This document shows, in pieces, positions 11,762-25,436 of a DNA stretch of 64,000 nt. This DNA comes from Sipunculus nudus (Eukaryota > Annelida > Sipuncula > Golfingiida > Sipunculidae). Every line of letters starts with the position of its first letter. Positions within the stretch are counted from its first letter, which is position 1. The notes beneath the pieces are model-generated. The model was not told the origin of the DNA. It saw only the letters and a list, made by a program, of their open reading frames with translations, and made no database searches. Made by a program: the position numbers and the translations under genes. The stretch lies in contig CM049310.1 in the NCBI GenBank assembly GCA_026874595.1, positions 27,885,058 through 27,949,057 on the forward strand, written 5' to 3'.

Positions 11762-14700
11762 ACGCTGTTATCAGAGTTCGCCGACCTTTGGGCGCCGTTT
11801 GCTGATTTTGAAGATCCACAGAACTCCTAGATGAGAGCTGGAGGATACTACACAGTGCTGGCCAAGCCTGGTCTCAGGATACTAGCTTTCAATACTAATT
11901 ACGGGTGATCTTTTTTTTTTTTTCTTCTTTCTTCCTTCTAGGGGTGATCTTACAATAAACGTCGTATACTCTTTAAGATCAGAGTCCAAGCCATGAACAA
12001 GTATAACTCACAGGTTGACTACAGTTGCTCAGGGGAAAAGACTGGGCCGATCCCGGTTTCGAACCCATGTCGGTGGCGCACATGTCAGGCGTACCAACCG
12101 GTTCGCTAGAAAAGCAAGCTTCACAAGCGAGACAGTTCGGACCGCTTTTATGTGACCCCGTAACACACCCCCTCTTACGAGCGTTCTGCTATCAGAACAA
12201 GACTAATTATCCCAAGAGTCACACTTTGGTGAGCGTATTCCCTAGGCCACAAAGTTTACCGTCACGTTGGACGAGCCCCCATTTTGTTACAAAGACAAAT
12301 TTATCAGGAGTAAATTCTGGGCCGATCCGGGATTCGAACCCATAACGGTGGCGCACAAGTCCGGCGTACCAATCACTTCGCTAGAAAAGCAAGCTTTACT
12401 AGCGAGACAGTTCGGTCCGCTTTTATGTGACCCCGTAACACATCCCCTCTCAAGAGCGTTCTGCTATCAGAGCAAGACTATATACCAGGAATCACACTTT
12501 TGTGAGCTTATTCCCTGGGACACAAAGTTAACCGTCACATTGGACGAGCCCCCATTTTGTTACGAAGACAAATTGCTCAGGGGAAAAGACTGGGCCGATC
12601 TCGGTTTCGAACCCATGTCGGTGTGCACAAGTCCAGCGTTCCGACCACATCGCTAGAAAAGCAAGCTTCACTAGCGAGACAGTTTGGTCCGCTTTTATGT
12701 TACCCCGTAACAATTTGTCTTGGCAAATTGACATGAAAAGATGATGTATTACGACCAAACATAAATGGAATAAGTAATTAACAACATACATGTATTTGTT
12801 CATATATTCTTATATATTCTTATATGTTCGGAGAGCCCCTCTTTATTGGCAGACTACAGTGAATTAATCGGGATTAATGATCGTCACTGAGGGGCTTAAG
12901 GCTGCATTTCTTTTCCATAACTGTTCTACTCTTTTACATTATTCTCAATATGGACTACCAGGAGTATGAAAACCAAACAAAATTCATGAAAGATATCCTG
13001 CTGGAAGCTCGAAGGAGCAACGATAAGGTAGATATTATTTCTTAATATGTGGAAACGTGAGCGTTTTTCACCTTCCATTGTATCCAAGAATATACTCATT
13101 GTTTTCTTGTAAGTGATAATGTAACGACTTCACATCTCAGGTTGAGAAGACGCCATCTACCTGTGGGGCCGCTACTACACTGACCTGGTCAGACAATACA
13201 AAGACATCATCGTCTTACAGCTGTTTTGACACACCCACAAAGACACTTTAACATTGTGACTACCTTCCCCTGTACATTCGCCACTAATCGTTCCAGTCCA
13301 CAATATCGGTTCGGTTTTTGATGCTTTTCCTGTCTGAACTCATTACTCAGGTTGCATGTATAGAATATTGCATATATTATGTAGCGACTCTGCAGGATTT
13401 TAGAAAACCTCTGTAATCCATGTACATTACTGCTGACATTAGAATTAGCTGTGTATGTATGTTTGTCTGCCTGCATCGTTCTTATCATGTGACGCGGAAA
13501 GGGTTAATGACATTGGCTTTAACTCGGGGGTTTTATTTCCCTCATACTGGCGGAGTGGTATGTGCTCGGCACCATCAGTTTTACTAACAATAATGTAGCT
13601 TGCATTCTAAAATTTTAATACGACGTATATATTTCCATTATGAACTAAACTTTACCATCATAATGTTCTTTCACCCCTTAATTCAACAAAGGCGAACAGT
13701 ATTTATAACAATCAGTCACTGCGCTTAGTTAGCACTCTATACACAAGCCATGATTTGGTCAGAGACATTAGCAGAGGGTATTTCTCACCTGTTTGTCTGT
13801 TTGTCTACACAATATATCTCGTTTCTGTTCCTGGGTGACTGTGTGTGTGTGTGTGAAAGGCTCTCGACCCATATAACGATAGCTCCTTTTTTGGCAGATC
13901 AGTTTTATCTATTGGTGCATATGGATGCGGACCCAGCTTACTGATTCTGGCTTCTAAATGGTCAAAGGATGGTCTTTATTAGTTGACAGATGCTTTATCT
14001 ATGCCTGTCTTTCAGGCAAAGAATTGAATTGTTATAATAATTTTCCTGAAAGATTTATTACTGAAATACCACCTTGTAAAATATCATCCTAGAACAGAAG
14101 ACATTGATCACACAAAGTTTGAGGATATATAAGGATGAGTGTTATGTTTAAACCTTCAAGGGCATACTTTGCCTGTTTGGGTTGTATGTTTCAAATAGGA
14201 ACCAAGAAACGCACCAAGAATGAAGAGACCCGAAGGACCGGGGAGGCAAAGTGTAAAGTCAAATGAGACTGACATACGGTGATATCAGAATATAAGACCC
14301 CATTTTTACCGTTATGATATCTGTTTTGACGCGTTTTCAATCAACCAAGCCCCACCGGAAAATCCTCAAGTCGTATTCAGCCAGGGAAGAATACATCCTA
14401 CCTGACATGTCACTCGGTTCCCGGTTTAATCTTTCGAAAAGTTGTGTATTGTTATTTGAAATTATTGCAGAAGATCCAGCGGTAGTGAATTATATGTAGC
14501 TGATTTGTTCAGTTTCGTGATTTTGCATTGCGAGTCGGTTAAATGGGCCCAATCACCTATAAAGCATGTTAACTTTAAACGAAAAATAGTTTCTTCCCTT
14601 AAAAATTAATCTGTACCTGGCAAAATATTGCCCTGAAACCGTTTGTTTACTCCTTTGAACGAGTGTTAAAAACAGTGAACCGGGCGCAATCGCAGGTGTA

Positions 14701-15560
14701 TACATAAACTCAGTGCATCGGGCGGTGTGCTGCGCGGAGCCATAACACGTGCCAATCAGGAGATGCCCTGGCTGACTTTGCTAAAAATAAATCAAATACA
14801 TGTTTCCACTGGCTGAAACACGGCATGTTGCCACTCTCAATAGGACTCCGGTGACGCGGCCTTGTTATCGTAAACTGACTGCGTTTACCAACACTCAGGG
14901 CTATAACAAGGTGTTAAACAGTCGTATGCGATGGAATGAGACTGTGTGCTGGAATGGTTTTGCTGGCAAGCTTTTGTATAAAGCAAAACTGAACTGATAG
15001 TGTTAAAGAATAGGAATAATATTGCTCCTGATTATGTTCCTTTAAAGCTAATCATTCAATGTGCCATATCGAATAATTATGCAGTCATTCTCACCTGGTC
15101 ACATTAATTCCTAGATAATTCTAATTATTCGACAGAAAACATCATAGACTTGTCCAGTAATTCTATACAATTTCTCAACAATTTTCTCAACAGAATGGAA
15201 ACTGAGAACGAATTTTTTTTCACGTTCAACCGTCACTACCGTGCCAGAACTAAATGCGATTGTGACGCCACCTGTCGGGTGAAGCAGGTGTGTGACCTTA
15301 AGAGGTCATCATGTGATGAGAATAGTACAGGGAATGTTATGACGAAAATATCAAGCTTATATCTACAACGAACACAAATGTGACCTATTCAACATCCAGT
15401 ATTCCAGCGCGTACAATCTTCAGGTGAGGGCCACTCCACCCTCGGCGACCGGCACTCCATGCCCTCCATCTGTGTGTGTCCGACAAGACCTCCCCCCGCC
15501 GCGGCGTCTGGGGGCCGGGGGTGCTGCCAGGGGTCCGTGTAATGATATAGGACTGAGACT
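11762..15560 (+). pseudogene. Acid sphingomyelinase-like copy B, broken
   Basis: Five decayed exons in the order of copies A and C. (i) 11762-11904, same 143-bp size as exon 8 of copy C, in-frame TAG at 11828-11830, intact reading after it (MRAGGYYTVLAKPGL). (ii) About 12919-13027, like exon 9 (DYQEYENQTKFMKDIL), donor kept. (iii) 13141-13255, like exon 10, lacks the GHHPPG segment, and the Gly of GHTH is a TGA (13227-13229). (iv) About 14339-14440, like exon 12 (KSYSAREEYILPDMS), both splice signals lost. (v) About 15193-15560, like exon 13 (FNRHYRAR...CDCDATCRV), then frame lost in the Pro-rich tail. No exon 11 is seen. The residues are closer to copy A than to copy C. Loss of two metal sites and two stops make it non-functional as an enzyme. 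Confidence 0.88.
12025..12720 (-). repeat. Tandem tRNA-related (SINE-like) repeat, about 2.5 copies of about 275 bp
   Basis: Three copies of 'gggccgat..cgg..tcgaaccc' (at about 12046, 12321 and 12591) are followed by shared 'cgctagaaaagcaagctt' and 'gcttttatgtgaccccgtaac'. On the minus strand the core reads TGGGTTCGAAACCGGG, a pol III B-box-like motif, preceded by GTTGGTACGCCTGACATG, resembling a tRNA D-arm to anticodon region. It lies inside an intron of pseudogene copy B. No protein is implied by the open frames crossing it. Confidence 0.65.
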
Positions 15561-16281
15561 GACCCTGTTGTTGTAGGCAAGAAGATTACTTTTAACAGTC
15601 ATAGTGATATATTCTCCTTCTTACGCACGAATAATGCTATATTTTGTTAGTTAATTATCAGAATGTTATATAATGACGTGTAGTAGATAAAGAATAAATA
15701 TACATGCATTTACAGTTAAGTCACACGTTATAACAGCAGCCAAAGAGGCTGTGAAAAAAGGGAACGCGGGCCCCTTTTGTTGGAAAGTACACAAATAAAT
15801 TCTTACATAAAACTTTCCTCGAGAGTTGGTCATTTTTAGAAGGTAACAATATCAAGTAGATGTTGTCATGTCCTTGTCATTTACTCACATTTATGGCCCG
15901 GATGTAGTGAGGCCAGTCAGGATACACAAGAATTGCCAACTTGAGTCTTCGATTAGAAACAACTTTAAAAATGTTGACCAATAAAATCTTCATGTTATAT
16001 GAGCTTACTGCCAATTTCAATCACTTTACTCGCCCGGATGTATAGATGAAATTGCAATTACGGTTTAAAATGTCCATGGCATGAACTTCCCTTCCTTTTT
16101 ATTGTATGGGACTATAGTATTCAACATTACATAAAATCATTAGATCTGATCAATCTCCAGTCGACAAAAAACACGAACTTAGATTATCCTCATTAACTTT
16201 TTATACCATTCAATTTAATATCTTCCCGATGATCAAATGCATTGTCTAGATGTATCGCGTAATGCACTTTCTCACACACAC

Positions 16282-16312
<31 letters not shown>

Positions 16313-16940
16313 ATTATGACGTCTTACAAAGAAAATTAATCTAACAGAAACGTGAAATCATAGTATTTTGGTAAAAAAGCACACAAGAGTGCAATATTTT
16401 TTTGTCGTTTTTGTCCCCGGGTGATGACTGTATAAGCTAAATACTCAGAAAAGAAAGTTAAAGCCATGGTTCTCCTGATCAACCCAAGATAAATACCATA
16501 CGTTTTTGCAATGAATGAAGCCATGCATCGCAATTATCTAATATAAATTACTCGTGCAACATCCAGAGTCTAAAAACATTTATATCATCTATATCACCTG
16601 AGCCAGTACCACTTAGGAGTAGGGGGGACTACATATTGCAAATCCCAACAAAATCTCTTCTTCCACACAAATTGCATCCGTTATTTTACAAAATATATCT
16701 TAATTATGTTTACTCATTTTCTACGACAAATATTTTATTTCAATGCCGTCGAAACATTACGACACCTCCTTAATACGGAATCATCTCTGTTATTTTTTTA
16801 TATGCTTCATCTACGTAGCTACACTCATCCCCGTCTAAGGTATTGAGTTGACCCGCAGATACTGGGTGGCACCACTTTTTGTCACCTTTAGAAAAGCCCT
16901 GATTCAGTAAATCCTCCATTTTGGTCTCCTACGGTCCTTC
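15561..16940. other. Spacer between copies B and C
   Basis: AT-rich, no exon recognised. A TA/CA microsatellite lies at about 16262-16312. This region must hold the promoter of copy C, but no TATA box or other element can be assigned with confidence. Confidence 0.45.
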
Positions 16941-19900
16941 ATGGCTTCTAGTAGCAAGAAGAGGTCTTTGTTGGCAGTCACCTTGCTGACTTGTCTGTCG
17001 GTCCCATCCTTCGGTTCGTATGAATTTATGCAAACTTCCCGCGATGTGATCCTGAAGGGCATACAGGCCGTGCGTCAGCCCAGGTTCCAGGAGAGATATA
17101 AAGAAGTAACCGGCAGGACCATCACGTGGAAGACGTTCCCGCAGTCAGACGAGGAGTGTGCTGGATGTCAGGTCAGGAGTCACTCAAAACGAGGATTTAC
17201 ACAACTAAATCTTTATAAAGATATAAACAAACACTGAAACTCAAACTCGTATTTTGCTTGATATAAAACTCGTAAAGTTTAATGGACACGTGGAAGGAGC
17301 CATTTGTATTTAGTAACCTAGGGACTGATAGCTTCCAGTTTTGATTCCCTCATTTTGACCCCTCGTCCATTCAGCCGCCCCCTTATAACTGTGGCTTAAA
17401 ATTCATAAAAGGATTAGATAAAAAACTGATGTTTACATCAGACTATGATATTTTTTTACTTGCGAGTTAATGTAATAAACATCTTGCTATACTATATTTA
17501 ACCAAATAATAAAACGTCATTGGTTTAAACGGTAGTACAGAGTACGGAGTACGAAATAGTTCGTAGCAAAATGTCCATAGTCTACTTATAAAAAGTTTAA
17601 TCCAACAGTTAAAAAACGGATCGTTATATACGCATTTTACATTTTACTATTTTATTGAGTTTTAAAGTAGGAAACTTTAGTTTCATTAAACAACGTGAAA
17701 ATGCAGCCAACGATCAGTCATAACTTCGCTCATTATCACATTAGTTTAATACAAAGTCACATAATATAATATGTTTTCAAGTGCAGAGATAAATGTTCCT
17801 CCGTTTCATTAAAATTTCATAAGAAAAACATAAACATCTCATGATACGTTGTCATTACGTCTACGGATATGATCACAAATGAAGCGTCACGTGTACACCA
17901 GGCTGCGATAATACAGGCCAGGGTTGGCTCGTCAATATATTCATCGAGTAAGTAAGCACTTCAAAAATGCAGAACGAAAGCTTTGGGATGTGATGAAATG
18001 AATCTGAAAATGATGAGTTTCAAATGATCATTATAGGTAGACTCTCAGGCATTGGTATCTATATCTTCACGAGGCGGATTCTATTGCCTTGGCTCCACTC
18101 GGAGTGTGGCCTTACGCGAGGACAAGATAAAAGAACAGCAAGCGAGACACGCATCCCTGATAAGTTCTGGGCTGCTTGGCATGTTCACATTTGTTGGTGT
18201 TTACGGGTTGATGTAAGGGACACAAGCGTTTTTGAGGAACAATACAGCCCGTCTGAAAGAAATTTATAATGCAACAGGGGAGAGGTATTGATTATTTGGT
18301 TCAAAATTAGAAGAAACGTAAAGAAATGAAATTTTGAAATTACTTTACGAAATTTGTAATAACTAAACTTGACGAGTTCAAAGCTATCTTGTGTTCTTTC
18401 ATACATTGTAATTAAACAGACTGAACCTGTATTTTTGTTTATAGATAACCATGCAAAACAAAAGGCCTAGGCAGGACCAAGGGCTATCTGTATTCGTCAT
18501 ATAAGTTTATCTGCATGCTCATATTAGAACGCTACCTGTGACCCGGCTTGTATAAATAAAGGTTGTTATTTGGATATGACCTGGGACATGTCCTTATCTA
18601 CAGTGCTTTATCAACCGTCGGTGAAGACGAAAGTTTTCTTGGACTGATAAGATATTCGACTGCGTGTAGGCCTGTGCCAGTCCGTACCTCATTAATCAGT
18701 TACCTTGTCACATCGGAGCACAAGGGCACCATCTGTTTTTATTAAGACTTTGTTATATGCGACTATTTCGACTCTGGGGCTCCTCTTAATCCAAAATATA
18801 CCTTTTACACAGTCTGCCAAGCCGGAGCATGCCGGGCCACCTATAAAACCAGAGGAAGCACGGGGCGGGGGATGGGGCGGTGTTACTGATATCATCCAAC
18901 ACACTTTTATCTTTACACAAGCGGAAAAAACAGAGTAATCAAAAGCAGTCTACAACTAAAACAATTTGGTCAGCATGTTGTTGGTGAAAATGACAACTAA
19001 ACCAGGTGTAAAGTTTAAGTTCAAGTTTAAGTTTAAGTTAGTCTTTTGGGCTTATACACACAAATGCTAATCCTTTGCACATCAGACTGGTAAAGTTCAT
19101 ACGTTTCGTCAGATGATGATCATCAATTTTTTTTTGTTTCAGCGGTTGATCGCCACGTATGACCGTTCAAGAAACATATATATGATCATCTAATTAGTTT
19201 ATCTCCCTGCAAACTTAGCCATGTTTTAGTGGGATACGAGGTTTAAAGCAATCCATAACTATTAATTGTACCTATTATTAAGCCTCCCCCTCCTGGGAAG
19301 GACAAGTTTATAGGGTTTTATCAGTTTAATTCTATATCAGTATCAGGTGGACTTATACTTAGGTCCCGGTGGCCCGGTGGGTGCAAAATGATCGATTTTC
19401 AGGGTTTTCTTTCCTTCTTCAGCCATGATTTTCTGCCATGATTTTATTAGAATTCCCATATGACTGATTTTAATACTCGGACTCAGATGTGCACCTGATA
19501 TTTACTTTTTACCTTGACCTTATTCCCAAGGCTGTGCACTCCGTAGCGGATTCCCCAATATTGGTCAGTTTGGGGGGGGGGATGGCGATTGCATGCATCT
19601 ATAGTTTAGATTAATTTAGCTTTTGAAATATATATTTTTTTATTTTTCATATGTTATTTCATTGAATCTGTTTAGTTCGTGACTAATAGTATGAGACGTA
19701 ACAATGGAAGCTTCATCGAAAAGTGGGTCAAGTTGAAAAGAAAAACTATTTTAAAAGCTTGATAATGGTTCGCAAATCAGTCTGAACCAGACCACCTTCA
19801 ACTGTTTGTATCAATCTGTAATACACACCTTATTTTTACTGTTAATGTATCGTGCTAATCTTGGCAATATTTGTTCGGAAGTCGGTCAGCATGCTCAAGA

Positions 19901-20434
19901 ATGTTGTTGGTCAAAATGACGTTGATCATAGTTTTTGTAATAGTTACCAGTTTTGTCATGTGCAGGGTGAACACTGTGGGAGTTTGTCCTTCACGCTGAA
20001 GTAGCATTAATTGGTTCCCCAATGTTGGTTGTCTGTCAATGACGCACTTTAATTCAACTTAGCTTCAAACAGGGGTGGTTGAATGAATCCCCAGTTATAC
20101 ATTTAAGTACTGCATGCCTGTCAATGTATCGAGTGATGTGTTGCAGCCTCTATTGCAAGAATAATTTTCTTGTGTTTTTTCTTGTGTAGTCCTTCATCGA
20201 CGCCGCCAGAGGGCTCTTGGATCTGCCATGGGAGGACGTTTACCCCATCCTGCTGACGCTGTGTGAGGAGGAGGTTGGCGGTCCCGGCGGATTCAACACC
20301 GACCTCTTCTGCCCGGGACTAATGAGGATACAGGGACCCACGGTAATTAACTGCAATCCTTTTCTATATTTTAGTGAGAACCTTCAATCCATAGTTAGCA
20401 AATTAAAGAACGATAACATATACTGCAAAAATAA

Positions 20435-20477
<43 letters not shown>

Positions 20478-22750
20478 GACAGACAAACAGACAGAAAGAC
20501 AGACAGACAGACAGGCAGACGGACAGACAGACAGACAGACATGAAAGAGAAAGAGTTAGCCAGATATTCGACGTATCCACAGTTTTATTTAAGGTGTACA
20601 CATATTTATTACAATCCACCAATGCACCATATTTACCCATTTCATTTGATTGTGGGTCATGAAGCGTAAAATGCCATCCCATTAACAAATACAGTTTTGG
20701 TATTTCACTTTATATTTCTTGATGTTTATTTAATACTAGGCCTTGGACGCCTTGAGGCGATCCCGAAATCACACCGAACACGTGAACTGTCAGCGGTTAA
20801 ACTTCTGCTTCACACCCGACACCACGCTGGACGATGATGTGCTTGTTCGTCGCAAGAGGTCACTCCAAGTCAGGCTTCAGAAGATAGAGAAAATGCGGGC
20901 TATGATTGGACAAAATTTGATTCCGAAACTGCCTGGTATGAAGGGTCTGAACACGCCGAAGGAAGAGGTCCCTAAACCGAAAAGAACAACTTTCACAATC
21001 GCTCAGCTGTCAGATATACATATAAGCCCTGACTACACCCCGGTAATTAAATTTTTATTTTCCCTTTGCTTATGTCTATATATTAAAATACTGGTGTAAC
21101 TTGGACCTCTACAAATTTTCATTCGTAAATATATATTTGTAGGCTTATATTCGTTTGTCGAAGTGATTTGAATATTAAAATACAAGTGCAACAAATACAG
21201 ACTAGTATTTTTTAGAAGGGGAGCTTCTTTGTAAAAAAAAACACACAATGCAAAAACAGATATTAGTTCGAGTTCAACTTTCCCAAATACATTATTTCCG
21301 AACCCTCTTCACTGATCTGTAATAATGATGAACACTGGCAGCAGTATGACCTGAAAATTTCATCCATATGATGGTGATTAAGAAGCATTTGCCATCGGTG
21401 TCAACATTTTTATGTTTTGGGGAGAGGGGCTTGGGGAGGAGAGGAAAAATACTTTCAAAAGTACTGAGGCCTATCTCTAACCACAAGTCGTAATGGGCGT
21501 CATTTTCATGTTGACCTATATGAACAGGGCTAAGGCCGCTGTGCTGTATTATGAGTCATATGTAAACTATATAACCAGGAAACCTGGTTCACGCTTTTTG
21601 AATTTTCTTCAATACCAGAATTTACGTTAATAATTATACATAAATGTTAGAAATCTGAGCAAATGAAATCTTAAACCAAACCCCATCCTCATAAAATTCA
21701 TGGTTAAGACATATTATCATATTTCAGGGCAGCCCTACGCAGTGCAATATGTATGTCTGTTGTTATTCCTACTACAACGGCACAGTAAGTACATTTGTTT
21801 TTATATATAAGAGATATCTAAAAGAGTTATTTTCTGACTCGCTATCCATCAACTTACATGTGTCGTGTTGTTTAGACGGTTCGTAAAAACAGTACTGCAC
21901 ATCACGAGTAAATAGTTTTTAAAGGTCCTAACCATCAACAACAATTATCAACACAGACTTCAAGAACTTGGTGTTGAATGTGAAAAATGGCGTTGGTGAT
22001 TCCGTAGACCATTTGTTTATTTTTTTTTTATTATATTATTTTTTAAATGTGGCTGAAGAAATTGCTTTTTACTTGGTTTATATCGCCCGAAGTTGGCATC
22101 AGGACAGAGAGCAATATCCGTAGATTGGCCTCCTTATATACTGGAATAACATGACATTTGGTCATTTGCCATACTTTACGTCAGCCTTTATAAAGGTTGA
22201 TTAGTTATGTTAAAAATGTAAGCCAGTACGTCCACGTTCATTGTCTGATAAAGGAACATCTATTTATTTATATGTTTTGTGACGTGGAACCTTGGTGTGC
22301 CTGCCGGGCGTGACATATGACATGTTATCACATAATCATTTGTCTCAATTCTCCTCAGGTTGGATACATGTAGAATTTGAGGTGTTGCCTTAAATAGGAC
22401 ATCAGCCCTGTCGATCCACATTTTATATCAAAGGGCTGCAATAAGAATTAATCTGACCATTACTATAAACTTTTCAGACAACTAGCCTTAGTGCGATATG
22501 TATCATTTATTTTTATACAGGTAATGAAAGCGACAATTAAATAGTTTTGTTTTCTGACTCTCAGATCTTACGACTGCATGCATGTTTGGGTTAAGAAAAT
22601 CACTCGTAATTAGCTCATGGTCATGCTTTTTATTTTACCAAATTAATAATTAAATAAATATTAAATAAATGAATGAATGAAATAATTAATTAATATTTAT
22701 TAATTTAAAAATTATAATTGGCATGATTATTATAATAAATATTATTATTG

Positions 22751-22815
<65 letters not shown>

Positions 22816-25398
22816 ATTTCATTATCTTACCCCAAGAAGTAAAGTCAGACGGTGTACATGTGGTCGCGCCCCATTCCATCTGTTTAGATATTATGTAACA
22901 TAAAAAAGTTATCACAAATTATGAACAAAATTACTGTTGCCAGGGCAGCGCTGGCTTCTTTGGAGACTACAATTGTAACATCCCGGAGAGAACGGCCAAG
23001 CTGTTCATCAACCACACGCTGGGTCTAAACCCAAGACCTAATTTCGTTCTGTATTCAGGTAAGTTAAGTCCGTTTACACAATGAAACCGTTGTATATAAC
23101 AAGAGCTTGAGAAAAAATAGTAGTTATTATAGAAAGTAAGAAAATTCGAATCTCAAACCATTCCATTTTTGCATGTATGCAGATACTATAAACTCCATGA
23201 CGGCCTAAAAGTCTAGCGCAGTGTTAACAGCGTCGGGTAAGGAGACTAAGGTCATATTACTTTAAATAGCATCCAAATTATCACTTGAGCGGTCGACATT
23301 TCATCATCATCATCACTCAGATTATCAACCTCCTATTTGTTGTTAAATTTCTTAAAGAGTGATGACGAGACCAATAACTGATTAGCAAAGGCAAAATTTT
23401 GTCCGTTTACACTACCTACCAAGCCTTTCCATCACAGGTATTGTAAGTTTTAGCATTCAATAAACATAGATTTTAATATCATTAGCTATATAAGTCATGT
23501 TAAGAAAGTTACATGCATAATTCAAGTTATCAACAATGTTAATAGAACAGTTATCTTATGAAAACCATAGCTTTTATTTATTTATTATTATTATTATTTT
23601 TTTTTTTACATTTTCCTTAGCTTTAAACTTTAATACAAATGCTTGACCTAGGGTTAAGCCTTTCTAACGCTACGAGGACTTTAGTACTTGCGTTTGCTAC
23701 TTAAATGCGTAAACCATGTACAAATAGACGTAACTCAGTGCCAGCTCTTATGACAAATGAGTTGGTCAGAGACCCGTAAATTAGTAATGTGGTTTGCCGC
23801 GAGGTGGCAGTACCTGTTACAAGCGGTGCGCCACAGAGGGAAAAAAACAGTTCGATGGCACTGTCAGCGAAAGGAATTATAACGACTTAACCACTTCATT
23901 GAGTGGGCCATTCTAAAGTCTTTCTTGAGCGACTGTGCACCAGGTTGGAGGTGAAAATGTGACTTTGTTTGTGATTGACAGGTGACCACCCTCCTCATCA
24001 AATGCACAACGAGACGTGGAAGTTTCAGATGGACAGCACGAGGCGTCTGGTCGCCATGTTGAACGAGACATTACCGCAAAGCTTCAAATTCTATCCCGTC
24101 ATTGGAAACCATGGTAAATTATAACCATCTCTTTGCCAACGTGTAAATAAGTGCATGTATTTTAGATTACGATCTTTCAACCACCCAAGTACACCATATT
24201 TGACGATACAGATAAATTACACTTGCTCGCATTCTTGGCTACATGAATTATAACATTATTAAAATTATAATACCGGACCTCAGCGTCATGTTTAGTATAA
24301 TTAGCCCATAAAGTTTCTTCTTAAAGGGATTCGGTTGAATGCAAGACTTAAAAACATAATGCGTCCATAAAGCACACTATAACACATTCTGCACAAATCG
24401 TGAATCGTTTACTTCTTATTGGTTACTCCTCCCTGGATAACCGACTGAACATTTTGTTTTTCAAGGCACACCCTTGTGTCAAATATGATATTCGTTTTCA
24501 GAAATGTATCCAACTAACCAGTTTTTCATGGGCATCAACTACACTACGGTAAGCTCAAAACAAGACCCATTAAATTCAATATTCTTCAACATGTAGAGCC
24601 ACTGATAACAAATTATGTTAATAATAAATAAATCCTAAAAACCATTTTGATCCTAGCTTGTGAAAACATTTATCCAATACCAAGAGTTATACAGATATAT
24701 ATTTTTTTCAATATACAATTCTTCAGGTGAATTTATTGTTATGAATTAACTCTTTCGAATAAACCTCTGCCTACGCTCTTTAAACGGTGCTTTATCTAAA
24801 CCTCGTATGGCATTTCATTTATTTGATAGGTATACGATCACAACAAACGGTTGTTTTGAGTAAACCTTATGTTGGTACAATTACTTTTGACGCGATCATT
24901 TCCACAGGAAATGACGTCAGAGTTTGCTGAGCTGTGGGCACACCGTGCGGGCTTTGGGGAGGAGCAGAAGGCCACGATGAACACGGCTGGTTACTACACG
25001 GTCCAGGTCAACCCAAGACTCAGGATACTGGCGTTTAACACCAACTATGGGTACAATCATGTGACATTGCATAGGTTCCGTCAATCGTCTTGTTACATCG
25101 ACGCGTTGGGTGTCATTAATCATTTTAACAACAACTAAATACTATGAATGTAGAATGAGTCTACATATACCTCCCAAAAGATGCTAATCAAACATGCTAC
25201 ATAGTATCAGGGTTCACCAGCTCTAAGGATACACCAAAGTTAGGTCAGCTCCAGGACAAAGGCGGTCCCTAATATCAACGAATGGTTCTGGACCACGACC
25301 GGGATAAAGGAATTGCCTCATCTCAAAATGTTTCAGATTCCTTTAATTTACAAACGTGTAATGGTGATCCAGATAACCTCCAAAACTTATTTGGTTGC

Positions 25399-25436
<38 letters not shown>

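Noticed and set aside
12025-12656. Overlapping open frames of 106 and 129 codons
   Set aside because: They cover the tandem tRNA-related repeat and repeat with it; no protein domain is present.
20217-20669. 150-codon open frame with Arg-Glu and Thr-Asp-Arg-Gln repeats
   Set aside because: It is exon 2 of the sphingomyelinase gene read through into an intron microsatellite; the true donor is at 20343.
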